Source of the DNA: Achaetomiella virescens
Lineage: Eukaryota; Ascomycota; Sordariomycetes; Sordariales; Chaetomiaceae
Length of the DNA: 64,000 nucleotides
Assembly: GCA_031001845.1 (NCBI GenBank)
Contig: JARNGD010000126.1
Coordinates: 1 to 64,000, forward strand
Direction of reading: 5' to 3'
Of this stretch, positions 1-9,918 are shown piece after piece. The translations under genes and the position numbers were made by a program. The notes below the pieces were generated by a model. It did not search any database. It saw nothing but the letters and a program-made list of their open reading frames with translations, and was not told the DNA's origin. Within the stretch, counting starts at the first letter, position 1. The number at the start of each line of letters is the position of its first letter.

Positions 1-570
1 ACCCTCTCCGAAGTAAAGTCTCAAGTGAAGCTTATCCTGCGGCGGCTCTCGCGTACCTCTGAGCCGCAGGGCGTCCATCGAGAGCGGGCAGTACACCATC
101 CACACCTCATCAGCTCCGACATCGTCTTCTTCGCCATCACGGACCGCTCGTACCCGCGCAAGCTCGCCTTTACCTACCTCTCCGACCTCGCCGCCGAGTT
201 CTCCACGACATACCCGCCGCAGCAGGTCATGGCGCCCGTCCTGCGGCCGTTCGCCTTCATGGAGTTCGACACGTTCATCAGCCGGACCAAGGCCACGTAC
301 AGCGACGCGCGGGCGACGCAGAACCTGGACAAGCTGAACGACGAGTTGCGGGATGTGACCAAAGTGATGACGAAGAATATCGAGGATTTGCTGTACAGGG
401 GGGATAGTCTGGAGCGGATGGGGGAGTTGAGTAGCAGGTTGAGGGACGATAGTAAAAAGTACAGAAAGGCGGCGGTCAAGATTAATTGGGACTTGATGAT
501 GAAGCAGTATGGGCCATTTGCGGGGCTGGGGTTGATTATACTGGTGTTTTTGTGGTGGAGGTTCTTTTGA
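1..570 (+). CDS. SEC22: R-SNARE Sec22, 3' part (5' end outside window)
   Basis: Vesicle SNARE that drives membrane fusion between ER and Golgi. The reading frame is open from base 1 (TLSEVKSQVK), so the start codon and the first part of the longin domain lie upstream of the window. What remains is the rest of the longin domain (ITDRSYPRKLAFTYL), an R-SNARE helix beginning near NLDKLNDELRDVT with the zero-layer arginine in LLYRGDSLE, and a C-terminal membrane anchor (GLGLIILVFLWW) ending four residues before the stop, as expected for a tail-anchored SNARE. Between about bases 69 and 107 the frame slips out and back: the neighbouring frame reads ASIESGQYTIH, which fits the longin fold better than the in-frame GVHRERAVHHP. 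I take this as paired consensus errors. Identity is firm from the SNARE motif and anchor. Confidence 0.93.
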   Translation, partial: TLSEVKSQVKLILRRLSRTSEPQGVHRERAVHHPHLISSDIVFFAITDRSYPRKLAFTYLSDLAAEFSTTYPPQQVMAPVLRPFAFMEFDTFISRTKATYSDARATQNLDKLNDELRDVTKVMTKNIEDLLYRGDSLERMGELSSRLRDDSKKYRKAAVKINWDLMMKQYGPFAGLGLIILVFLWWRFF

Positions 571-901
571 GAGTAACTTCGATCCAGGGGATGGGTTGCG
601 GCCTTGGAGTTCTTGCTGAGCATTGGAGTTAGGGGTGAGGGATCCAGCGGCTGTTTGTGCCGTTAGTTACTTCTTGTATTGTTTACTGTCGTGGCATGCC
701 TATACCAAATACTCTCCATGGCCCATGCTTCCTGACTTCAAGGGTAGCAAGGATCAGAGCATCGCGGCATTGCTTATCCAACACAACGACTGCCCGTCGC
801 CCTTTTGAACATACCGTCCCAAACTCCATGCTCAGTAACCAAAGTATGCCTCCGACCCCACCTCTCTGCGTCTCTCTACAAACCAAACCAAACCAAACAC
901 C
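571..901. other. Intergenic, convergent 3' ends
   Basis: Gap between the Sec22 stop and the stop of the oppositely oriented Cys-rich gene. It should hold the two 3' untranslated regions. I see no conserved coding frame, RNA gene or repeat. Confidence 0.6.
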
Positions 902-2171
902 CTACATAACTCTACAATCCGCCACCTTCGCCGGCAGCGCCGACGCCAACGCCGACAGAGGCGGTACAGGCATCGCCGTATGATACCACTCCAAATGTGC
1001 CCTCAGCGACTCCAGATCCGCAAACCCCTTGTCGTTCTGCACATACTTCAGCTCTGAACTGTCCTCCCCCTGGTCGAGGTACGTATCCTCCTCGCAGTAC
1101 GGACAGATCAGCCCCGCCTGCCAGTGCCCTGGTTCGGGGGGCGTATGGTTCGCTATCGCCAGCGGCGCAAACACGATCGCCTTCTCCTCGCCCGTCTCTG
1201 CGCTGATACCCTTGGCCTGCCAGTGCGGGTAGCCGGTTACTGCGGTTGGGGGTAAGGGCGTTCGCTCGGAGGGCATGGAGCGCAGGTCGGGCCAGACGAT
1301 GTGACCGTCGCAGAAGTCGCAGACGAAGGCTGCATCCTGGGATTCGGTGCCGCCGCCCAGACGCTGGAAGCGGCCGACGGAATTGCAGACGGGGACGAGC
1401 TCTTCGAGGCTTGCTCGTTTCCTTAGCTGCGGGGTCGAGCCTGGGTTTGCATTGTTGAAGTAGTCCCCTGCCGGAGCTTCGCCTCGCCATTGCTCGTTCC
1501 AACTTCCTGGTTTTGCTGTTGCTGGTCTGCTTGTTGCTGCTGCCAGGCGGGCAGGCCTTCCCTATCCTTCCGCCTTCGTGCCCGCTCCGCTTCGTTCCGT
1601 TTCTGCTGCGGTAGACCTGGAATGCGCCTAGACAACGGGGCCCGTCTTGCACGGTGGTAAAGATGCGCCTTGCGGCACGGCATTGGGCGCGGTGGAGCTC
1701 TTTCTGGAGCTGCGCCGTCTCGCGAGCCCAGACGGCGTTGATCGGACCTCCTTGCCGGGCCCAGTCTTTGAAGTTTTGAGTATGGAACGGAATCTGGTGA
1801 GGAGTGATGAGAGGTCATGGAGAGATTCCGCTGCTCGATGCATTAGCAACTTCGGTTGGAACAGACGATGACCAGTGGGACGTACGAGTTCGATCATTTT
1901 CATAGTAGAACTGTCCATGCACCAACGGTGCCATGTCCTGGAAATTTCTTTGCCTCGTCGAGCGCCTCTTCGAGCACCCGGGTCTGCTCGAACTCGTCTG
2001 GTCCCCATTGTCGCTTGTCGGCGAACATTAGAATGCGCAGGGCGTCCATCATGCATGTCGCGATGGCGGCTAGCAACGTGCCGACTGTCTGAGTTTGAGA
2101 CTCGCCGTCGTTGTCGACGCCACACTGCCCAGGCTGCCCTTCCTACTGGCGCCGGCGGCGCCGGTGCTCAT
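902..2171 (-). CDS. Uncharacterised fungal protein with Cys-rich C-terminal domain (frame broken)
   Basis: I do not recognise a named family. The start is chosen at 2171 (MSTGAAGASRKGS, Ser-rich). The next block, about 2000-2100, reads well as an acidic helical segment (ADKRQWGPDEFEQTRVLEE). The middle is basic and then Gln-rich (NEAERARRRKDREGLPAWQQQQ, about 1550). The C-terminal 130 residues look folded. They contain a Cys pair (FVCDFCDGHIVW, about 1300-1330), a second pair (LICPYCEEDTY, about 1090-1120) and a later SLRAHLEWYH, so a C-x2-C plus C-x2-C/His zinc-binding arrangement is plausible. The coding potential moves between all three minus frames (breaks near 2095, 1915, 1810, 1520), with sensible sequence on each side, which fits missing bases. 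It is convergent with Sec22. Function unknown; zinc binding is inference from Cys/His spacing only. Confidence 0.6.
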
Positions 2172-3266
2172 TGCTTGCTCTCTTGGTTCCCGTCAGCTGA
2201 CGTTGGTCGGCTCGCTCCAGTCTCACTGTCGGTGGACTGGGGTCCAGAGGTCGCAGCCTTGCCTCTCTCACAATGTCGATCAATGCAAGTAGCCTTTGCT
2301 GTTCGGATGGAATGCTGGTACGTATTATGTAGGGAACGAATATGTGATGAGACCAAGAACTCCTAGTAGTCCTTCAAGATTTCCTAGGAGCCCTTATCCG
2401 AGATCAATTGCTGCATAAAGTAAACAGGTCGTTGCGCGTTTAATGTTGGAGGTCGAACTCAGGTTCTGCTTCTCGACCAACACGAGGACCCCAAGGTAAC
2501 TTACCTTGGGGATAAGGTTGTCTTGGCACGACCCCTGGCAGGGAAGTCACGATTGAGCTCCGGCGGCCTCGGGACGCTAAGATAAGCGACAAGGGGACGG
2601 TTACGGGATCTTGACGTGGAACAACCTCACGTAAAGCGTGGAAGGTTCTCCAATCGTCGTCGACAGATCTTTTCTGGGCGGGGGATCAGTCAGTCGTTTC
2701 TGGTCGTCTGCTTGGTCACTTCAGCAAATCAGGCATCGACAGGGATAAACGACACTAAACGTTAAGTCAAGTTTGCTGTTGCGGCCCCAGGGCGCTCTGC
2801 TTTGCGTGGATTGCGGGGTGTTTGCCCAAGTGGGACAGTGGGGAAGATGACGGCTCCCAGCGTGGATGGCAGCTTCCGAAACGACCAGCCAAAAGAAAGA
2901 AGTTCTTTGTGCAACGATAACAGGGAAGGAACGAGTGTCGAGCTGAAGTCAGATTGGGCAGATGCCGAGGAGAAGATAGTTTTGGACAGGCGAAGCTGCG
3001 CGGAAAGGACCGGTCCTCGACCAATAGATTGGCAAGTTCTCCACGCTGGATCTGTGCCCTTCAGCCCTACCAGGCGCTTTCAGGAGTGGGATTTGCAGGG
3101 TTCCAAATGCCCTGGTTGTGCAACGTCTGCCCCCGCCATCTGAACGCACCCATCTGATCTTTGAGAGAGTGAAAAGTCGCCGTTGTTTGAACTTCCGCGA
3201 GTATGTTCCTCTATGTGCCAATGGGTAGTATTACAAGTCAGTAAACCAATTATCACTTTCTCGAAC
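2172..3266. other. Intergenic, about 1.1 kb
   Basis: Lies between the start of the Cys-rich gene and the stop of CLPTM1, both on the minus strand. It holds a perfect 11-base inverted repeat (listed separately) and a weak 7-base hairpin near 2361-2390. The open frames here are short and show no conserved features. Confidence 0.6.
2489..2511. repeat. Perfect 11-bp palindrome with 1-base centre
   Basis: CCCCAAGGTAA, one C, then TTACCTTGGGG. The two arms are exact reverse complements. Nothing around it looks like a terminator of a known gene. It could be a binding site for a dimeric factor or a fragment of a dispersed short repeat. Confidence 0.85.
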
Positions 3267-5286
3267 CTACTTCCTCTTCGTTGCCTTTGACTTGGGCGCG
3301 TCCGCTCCCGTCGCTTGAGCAGCACTCTCTGCAGGCGCAGCGGGCAGGCCCTGGCCCTCCTTCTTCTTCTCCTCCACCGCCTCATCCTCGCCGCCCTGAC
3401 CAAACTCGTTGACGCGAGTGTAGTCAACCTTGTACGCCCACCGCTGGTACAGGTAGATAAGAAGATGACATCGTCTCTGAACGTCGCCAGGCGGTGCAGG
3501 ATGGGCATCTTGATGGTAAAGGCAAACAGGTCGTCGATGAACGTGTTGAGGAACTTGTACATCATGGCCTTGGCGGGCATGTGCGCCACGCTCTTGAGCC
3601 TGTAGTTGATGTACAGCGAGGGAATCATCATCAGGAATCCGTAGGCGTAAACCGAACCGACCAGAGTGGCGATGATGTACGAGTACCACGACTTGTGCGT
3701 CTCGTAGATGAGCGAGTAGCCGGCGTAGGCGATGAGTAGCGGGACGCCAGCGATGTACATGTACTTGAAGGCAATCGTCGTACTCCTTGGTCTTCTCCTC
3801 GGTCTCGCTGAGCTTGTGCTTGTCCTCGAAAGAAATCCGGTAGGGTATTAGCGACCCTGCCGGCGCAGGGCGGACGCGGACGTTGACAACCGTCGTGATC
3901 TTCCAAAGCTCGATGACGATGCCGACGGCTTGAGAACCGAGAATCATCCAGCTGGTGTTCTGAGATTGGTCGACAAGGTACAGGAAGATGACGGTCTGCA
4001 TAAAGACATTGGCGAGGATAGAGCGCACCGAGATGCCGACGTTGTCCTTCTTCTTCCGGTAGTGCGCAATATCAGAGCCGAATGCCAGCGTCTCGAGGAC
4101 CATGTGGACAATGCTGACAACGATTGTCACGCTGAGAAGGATCGGGTTCGTGTCCATGAAGATCTCCTTGATCATCTCGATTTCGCTTCCATCGCCGCCA
4201 CGGGGAGCGAGTTCCCGTAGGCAGCCTGGCGGGCAGACTCCTTGCCGCTCATCTCAATGGAGGCCATGGTCTTGAACTTCCAGTCGGAAAGATTGTTCAA
4301 GTCGATGCGGATTGGCAAGCTCTTGACGGTATCGTTGAGCAGCGTCATGTGAGACTTGAGTTGCCAAAGGTGTTAACGAAGAGAATCGGATAGTACCACG
4401 AGTTCTGGCCGGTTCCGTCGCGTGCGCCGGTCGCCTCGAGACGCAGAAATTGACGAACCGCCGGGTGCGTCTGGGTAAACGACATGACTCCTGAGTTGGG
4501 GATGAAGGACAACGACACGTTAGGATGGTAGTAATTGGCGATGATTGGACCAGACTGCTCGGGCTCCTCTTCTACCAGTTCCACCGGCTCCGCCGCATCG
4601 CTCAGGAGGTTTCTAGTCTTGGATTCCTTCTTCTTGGGAATGTACTGGGTGAGCGGGTAGACGAAGTGATAGGCCGCGCCAGGGTCGTAACCCTTCTGCG
4701 TCGGATCCAGGGAAGCGCCAGATAGCCCAACGTAGAAATGCCCCCAAAGCGTGCCGTTGTGTTGGACAGGGGTCGGAACGTAGATAGTGCCCTCGACGAT
4801 ACGCTTGTCGGACCAGTTGCCTATCCGAAACTGTTTCTCGTCGAACACAATCGCGTCGCTGGGCAGCTCTTTCAGGGGCGTGGGAACGAACGACGGGGAG
4901 ACGGTGACGATGATGTCGACAGCGCTGTTCTCAGGCCAAATGGGTGCAATCATCTGTGGTATCTGGTTGTATACAGCGCCTTCATTCAGGCGCGTGGGCC
5001 GCTCGCTGTAGGGAGGTATTTGGCTCGAGGTCGCCACTTGAACCGTCTTGCCTTCGGCGTCGGTAACAGTTGTGGTCTTGGGGCCCCCAACGAACTGTTT
5101 CATGACGAATTGCATGGCCATGTACATGGCGATGCCCTGGAGGATCGTCCTGAACATGGATTGCTGGGAAGGTCAGTGATCTCTGCTACGCGACAGCTTC
5201 TCCGCACGGAATACTGGATATCGACTTACTCCTCCCTCCTCCTGACGAGCAGGCTGTGCGCCCGCCGCCGCGTTTTCTTCGGGCAT
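3267..5286 (-). CDS. CLPTM1-family multi-pass membrane protein
   Basis: Homologue of cleft lip and palate transmembrane protein 1; animal relatives act in receptor trafficking and, for CLPTM1L, in handling GPI precursors at the ER. Exon 1 (5230-5286) encodes MPEENAAAGAQPARQEEGG. An intron (5164-5229, GTAAGT..CCCAG) joins in phase to QSMFRTILQG. The first half is a lumenal domain (EGTIYVPTPVQHNGTLWGHFYV). The second half carries several hydrophobic helices (SVTIVVSIVHMVLETLAF, NVFMQTVIFLYLV, IIATLVGSVYAYGFLMMIPS) and the conserved FRDDVIF...YQRWAYKVDYTRVNEFG block. The tail is Lys/Ala-rich and ends in KATKRK. Frame breaks near 4362 (one T lost before WQLKSHM), 4197 (one G lost), 3770 and 3457 (one C lost before LIYLYQRW) do not disturb the conserved sequence on either side. 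A pseudogene would show more scattered damage. Confidence 0.9.
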
Positions 5287-5964
5287 CGTGACGGTTAGAC
5301 AGGGAACCACTCAAGCGGACAATTACAGGCACGAGTAGCGTGAAGAATCGGGGTTGCTGAAGACCTTGCGTGGGCGGTCCGTGTGGTGTCGGGTCGCAGT
5401 CCGACTCCCAAGCTCTGAGTGCTGATGGTTCACTCGGGAGAAGCTGCAAATCGGAGCCGACCATCAAGCCACGGTGCCTGGCGTGGAGCTTAATGGAGTT
5501 GCGCCAGGTCCCTGCAGCCAATGGCTTAGGAGGGTCCGGCCCACTTTGTTTGAACGCCATCCGATCGGTTCGGATTCCACAGTGTGAGCCAGGAGTGCTT
5601 CCTTTCCGCAACACAGCAGGAAACTCGACTTTGTGCAGCCGTCCGCCTTGCCGTGCTTTGGTCAGTGGGTTTCATGTCACCGCTGCAGTCGTCCGCATAT
5701 CTTCGGGTTCCCTAGGCAGGAAAACCCAACGCGGTTCTTTGCGCAGCAACCACAAAACCAGGAACCAACCTGCACTACTCCGTACCTACATCCATGACAC
5801 CCCTGGAGATCGAAGTTGTTGGAGGGGTCGCGGTTATGTCATACCGATGGCCCCAATCAAGGTCCACGGGCTGGTCATGGGGTAACCCAGATCCACGACG
5901 GCAACCACGGCCAAAGCAAATGGGACAACCGCCATCCAGGTCCCAGGCTAGTGTCGGGTCAAGG

Positions 5965-5973
5965 TATATATAA
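5965..5973 (+). promoter_or_regulatory. TATA-like element upstream of LOG gene
   Basis: TATATATAA in an otherwise GC-rich region, about 375 bases before the LOG start codon and followed by a CT-rich tract. It is a candidate core promoter element only; the transcription start is not visible. Confidence 0.3.
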
Positions 5974-6327
5974 CGTTAGTGCTGAGCTTTCTTGAAACCG
6001 TCCTCTCCCATGCCAGGGGCAGTTTGCTTTTTCCTTTCGCCTCCCATTCTATCCATCCCTCCTCCAGTCATCCAGTGCCGGCGCCTCTCGATTCGCCCAT
6101 CTGGAACTCCACCCGCTCTTGTCCGACAAGTCTTGGTCCAGCCAGCCTCCCACGGAGTCCGTGAGGGATCCTCGACCACCAAGAACGACTACGTGGCATT
6201 GCCCCTGTTGGCGCATCAAGCGACTCGGTCGTCGCAGTGACATAGAATAAATAATTACTGATTCCGTTCCATCCGAGCCCGAGAGCAAAACACCAACGAT
6301 ACTCGACACCGCTCGCCTTCTTTGATT

Positions 6328-6334
6328 TGACTCA
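6328..6334 (+). promoter_or_regulatory. TGACTCA core (Gcn4/CPC1 or AP-1 type)
   Basis: Core heptamer of bZIP factors such as Gcn4/CPC1. It is only 13 bases from the LOG start codon, so it probably sits in the transcribed leader and may be chance. Confidence 0.2.
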
Positions 6335-6346
6335 TCGACGGACACC

Positions 6347-7137
6347 ATGGCATCCGGTGGCGCTTCTCCGTACACAGAGTCTCGCGTCGCGACTCCCTCG
6401 AGTGACGCGCCGAAGCGGACCAAGATCTGTGTCTACTGCGGTTCCTCAGCGGGGACTAAGCCGGAGCATGTAGAGGCCGCTCGCGCCCTTGCGCGGGCCA
6501 TGGCCGCCAACAATATCGCGCTTGGTAGGCCACACCTTTTTCACACCCCAATATCACAATGAGAGAATTCATCTAACTTGCTCCTCTCGCAGTCTACGGA
6601 GGCGGCACAGTCGGCCTGATGGGCGAAGTCGCCAAGACGCTCGTCTCCCTCTCCGGTCCAGACTCGGTCCACGGCATCATCCCCGAAGCCCTGGTGCGGT
6701 ACGAGCGCGACCCAACATACACCTCCAAGCAGCTCAACGGCGAGACGGGCAGGCACATGGCGGTGCCCGAGGAGAACGTGTTCGGGCGGACGACCATCGT
6801 GAAGGACATGCATACGCGCAAGCGCATGATGGCGCAGGAGGTGGTCGAGGGGGCCCCGGCAGCGGCTTCATCGCGAGCTGATCGGCGGCTACGGCACCGC
6901 CGAGGCTGTTCGAGACGGACGTGGAACCAGCTGGGCATCCACGACAGGGGCATTGTCGTGCTGAACATTAACATGACGGGATCCTGTCGGGATTAACTGA
7001 GCGTTGAGGAAGGGTTCGTTCATGGGGCGAACAAGCATATCCTGGTCGAGGCCAAGACGGCCGACGAGGCTATCACGGCGCTGAGGGATTACAAGGTCTC
7101 GGAGGCGGTATACAAGCTGTCGTGGGGCAAGGAGTAA
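6347..7137 (+). CDS. LOG-family protein (lysine decarboxylase-like, putative cytokinin riboside 5'-monophosphate phosphoribohydrolase)
   Basis: LOG enzymes cleave ribose phosphate from N6-modified AMP to release a free base; the fungal substrates are poorly known. Exon 1 (6347-6524) starts MASGGASPYTES and contains the family opening KICVYCGSSAGTKPEHVEAA. An intron (6525-6592) joins LG-end codons to VYGGGTVGLMG, a conserved Rossmann turn. The active-site block follows as GGPGSGFI...GGYGTAE...TWNQLGIHDRG, matching the PGGxGTxxE signature region, though the reading frame is broken near 6858, 6890 and 6910. A further break lies near 6975-7015. The end is again clear (GFVHGANKHILVEAKTADEA ... SWGKE, stop 7135-7137). 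With the breaks repaired the length is about 235-240 residues, usual for fungal members. The old label lysine decarboxylase is misleading for this fold. Confidence 0.88.
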
Positions 7138-7395
7138 GAGAACTAGGGCGATATCCCGGCTTTTTGTCATCATTCGCATTAGCCAAGATTAGAAAGGATA
7201 CCATGCATGCAATTGGATTTCGTTCCCATCTGGACTCCTCGGCTCTGCCCGATCCTCCAGTAAACCGCTAAAACCCCGGTTGCGTCCGGTCTCTAAGTAG
7301 ATATGTAGTACATTGGGTCGTGGTCATGGCAATGGTGACTCCGGCTCCGACCTCTCCGTCTCGTGGAGGATCGCCAGCTGCAAGAGCGCATCCGC

Positions 7396-8328
7396 CTATG
7401 GATCAACCTCCATGCCCTCGCCAGCCGCCCCGCCCTCTTTGTCGTCCGCCACGCTTTCTATCCACGCCGTCACCTCCTGCCCGTCGTACACCTTGAACGG
7501 CTCCACCTTGGTGGCGCCGTCCGCCGCCTTCACCGCGCCCGCGATGCCCACGCTCGTGTTGTCCACCGTCAGCTCGCGGTCCTGCACCAGACTCTCCTTG
7601 AGCGCCCGCAAGCCGTGGCGGATCAGCTCCTCCCGGTCGCAGTCGGCAAACTTGTCGAGGTTCTTCTCCAGGTAGGTGCGCGCCATCTGCGAGCGCGCGC
7701 CGATCGCGAACGCCACCATCTCCTCGGTCATGCCGCTCGGCTGGAACTCGAAGAGGTGGGGGCCTTGCTCGTCAACGCCCGCGACCAGCAACCCGACGCC
7801 GTACGGCCGCTTGCCGTAGTGCTGCGTGTTGATCTGCGCTTTGGACCCGATCATCTCCACGAGCGTCCGCACGGGCATGTTGCGCCCGTACGTGAGCCGG
7901 TGGCCCAGGCACTGCTGCTTCATGAAGTTGGAGAGGACGCGCGCGTCCGATGTGAGGCCGGCGATGGCGATCCCGACGTGCTCGTCAATCGGGAAGAGCT
8001 TCTTTTGGTACGAGGAGAGTTCTTCGGCGTTGCGCTATGGGGAAAAGAAACCTTAGGTCTGGTCCGGGAGAGGGGCAGCTAGAGAGTCATTGCGCACCTT
8101 GATTGCTACTAGCACGGCGTGTGTCTTGCTCGCAATCCCTACCACCACTGAGCCCTGCTTGACTGCCTCCGCCGCATACTCGACCTGGAATATCCGCCCT
8201 TGCGGGGAGCTGTAACCGTGGTCAGCGAAGGCCAAGAGACCCAGCCCAAGACTGAGATATGCGGGGATCAGCTGGTTGATCGGAGCTTACAATGTGACGG
8301 AGTCGTTGTCGTAGTTGTTTCTGAACAT
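7396..8328 (-). CDS. PRE5: 20S proteasome alpha subunit (PSMA1 / Pre5 type)
   Basis: Structural alpha-ring subunit of the 20S proteasome core, in cytosol and nucleus. Three exons: 8291-8328 (MFRNNYDNDSVT), 8098-8209 (SPQGRIFQVEYAAEAVKQGS) and 7396-8034 (from RNAEELSSYQKKLF). The junctions give the alpha-family N-terminal signature F-S-P-x-G-R-I-F-Q-V-E-Y. MFRNNYD and AEELSSYQKKLF point to the alpha-6/PSMA1 (yeast Pre5) branch rather than the other alpha subunits. Also present are GLTSDARVLSNFM, RPYGVGLLVAG and IGARSQMARTYLEKNLDKF. The tail is acidic (DDKEGGAAGEGMEVDP). No frame break is visible, which is unusual in this window. About 262 residues, the normal length. Confidence 0.96.
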
Positions 8329-9007
8329 GATGGCGGCGACTGGGGTTCAGAGCGGAGTATTCGACGGTAGTCTCGATTTCTGGTTGGGGGTCAGTCGGAA
8401 ATGCAGTTCGGCGAAGTGGCAGGTCGTGGATGAGGTGTTGGGGATTCGCGGTGGTGGTTTGGTTTGGAGCTCCTTCTACCAGTGCCAGGCAGCTCTGAGC
8501 TGCGTCGCCCAGGTAAGTCGGCAGGTACCTGGGCCCCCGGTACGGCAAAGCCTCTTTTAAGTGCATGGGTAGACCCGCTTTTGAGTTGAAGCTCAGACTG
8601 CGCGTAATGGGCTAAGGCTGGAATCCAGGTTAGCGCGCCAACCCCGAACCTGACAATGGCCGGCCAAGGCTGACGACGTCTGGAGGCTCCATCATCACAG
8701 CTATAGCTCCAACTTCCCCCCGTCATCGCAGCCGCAAACCATCAATCGGACAGCTCGACCACGCCAAGATCCGGCTCCCTTCGCCGCAGAACGGGTTACA
8801 ACTGCGACGAATACGCTCCGGAAGACAGATATCCATTTCTGGCGCCAAACCAAACCGGTTGATGCTCCAAACCAAACCCCCGCCCACAGCCCCATCCAGG
8901 CTCCAGCCACTTCATCAACCGCTCCGTCCTGCCCAGCGCAACTCCCTCGGACAAAGGAACACGCCCGCCGAGCCTCCCTCATTGACATCAGATAAAGTAC
9001 CGCCAAA
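8329..9007. other. Divergent promoter region between PRE5 and VPS55
   Basis: About 680 bases between two start codons on opposite strands. I see no coding frame with conserved features. I looked for a proteasome-type element (GGTGGCAAA) near PRE5 and did not find an exact copy. Confidence 0.55.
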
Positions 9008-9471
9008 ATGCCAACAGCAGGCCTCAAAACGATAATCGCCCTCTCCTTCGTGCTCGCCGTCGGCTTCCTGCTCGTCATCCTGTCGTGCGCCCTCTGGCAC
9101 GCCTACTACCCGCTGCTGGTCGTCGCCACCTACGTGCTGGCGCCCGTACCCAACTGGATCTGCAGCCACTGCGCGAACCCGGACGACTTTGTCGAGAGCT
9201 CCGGCGCCGCGGTTCTTGACCTGGGACGGTTCTGCACCGGGTTCTTGGTGGTGATGGGTGTCGGTAGGTCTTCCGGGCAGGGAAAGAAGGTGGGATGATA
9301 TGAGGGAAGGACTAGTGGCTAATGAGTGGCGACATAGCGCTGCCGGTTCTCCTCGCACACTCGAATCTCATCTCGATTCCGGCCATGGTTATGTCGGTCA
9401 TTGGCGGGCTGTTGATCTACGGGACGATTATCAGCTTTGCCATGTTCTTCCAAGAAGAGCAGGAGTTTTAG
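9008..9471 (+). CDS. VPS55: Vacuolar protein sorting protein Vps55 (LEPROT family)
   Basis: Small endosomal membrane protein that works with Vps68 in late endosome to vacuole transport; the animal homologue is the leptin receptor overlapping transcript product. Exon 1 (9008-9263) and exon 2 (9338-9471) join in phase across a 74-base intron (GTAGGT..CATAG) to give MGVALPVLLAHSNLIS. Four hydrophobic segments are visible: TIIALSFVLAVGFLLVILSC, YYPLLVVATYVLAPVPNWI, FLVVMGVALPVLLAHS and MVMSVIGGLLIYGTIISFAM, followed by FFQEEQEF at the C terminus. The order and the NWICSHCANPDDF loop are typical of the family. About 129 residues, no frame break. Confidence 0.95.
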
Positions 9472-9918
9472 GGGGCTTGGATGCCAGGATGAGGAGGATG
9501 CTTACGAAGGTATGTAGATGTATGGAAATGGGACTGAAGGTGGTTTCTCTGCATTAGTTGTACAATATGGCGTCCACTTCGGCAAGCGGGTAGGGAAGGA
9601 TGTGGCTTCAGCAGTGTTTCATGGCAGGAAGATACTGGGGGGCTTGAAAGATGCAAAGGGCCAGGCTGCCGGCATAGTGCATCACGCCGTATTTACTCGG
9701 AATTTTTCCAGCATCCAGTTCTATATTCTCGTCGTTGAGTGTAATCGACAGCGCGTTAAAGCCTGGTATCACAATGCTGGCGTTGAGCCCAACCTGTCTA
9801 GAGTGACAAACGCCCATCACCTGATATTCTGAAAAACACATGTCCAGACACGTTGAGTGTCCCGCCCGTCTATACCGTTCTAGATCCCTGTTTCGATACC
9901 ATTTTCCCCAGAACCGTC
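9472..9918. other. Intergenic, convergent 3' ends
   Basis: Gap between the VPS55 stop and the PABA synthase stop. It should hold both 3' untranslated regions. Nothing else recognised. Confidence 0.6.

Larger units (their letters stand above)
5287..6346. other. Divergent promoter region between CLPTM1 and the LOG gene
   Basis: About 1.06 kb shared upstream region. It contains a TATA-like octamer (5965-5973), then a pyrimidine-rich stretch (about 6000-6120) of the kind often found around fungal transcription starts, and a TGACTCA core 13 bases before the LOG start codon. I see no conserved coding frame. Confidence 0.6.

Noticed and set aside
2361..2390. CTCCTAG ... CTAGGAG hairpin
   Set aside because: Seven-base stem with a long loop; likely by chance at this length.
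2440..2480. A tRNA-like T-loop (GGTCGAACTC)
   Set aside because: No matching acceptor, D or anticodon arms could be drawn around it.
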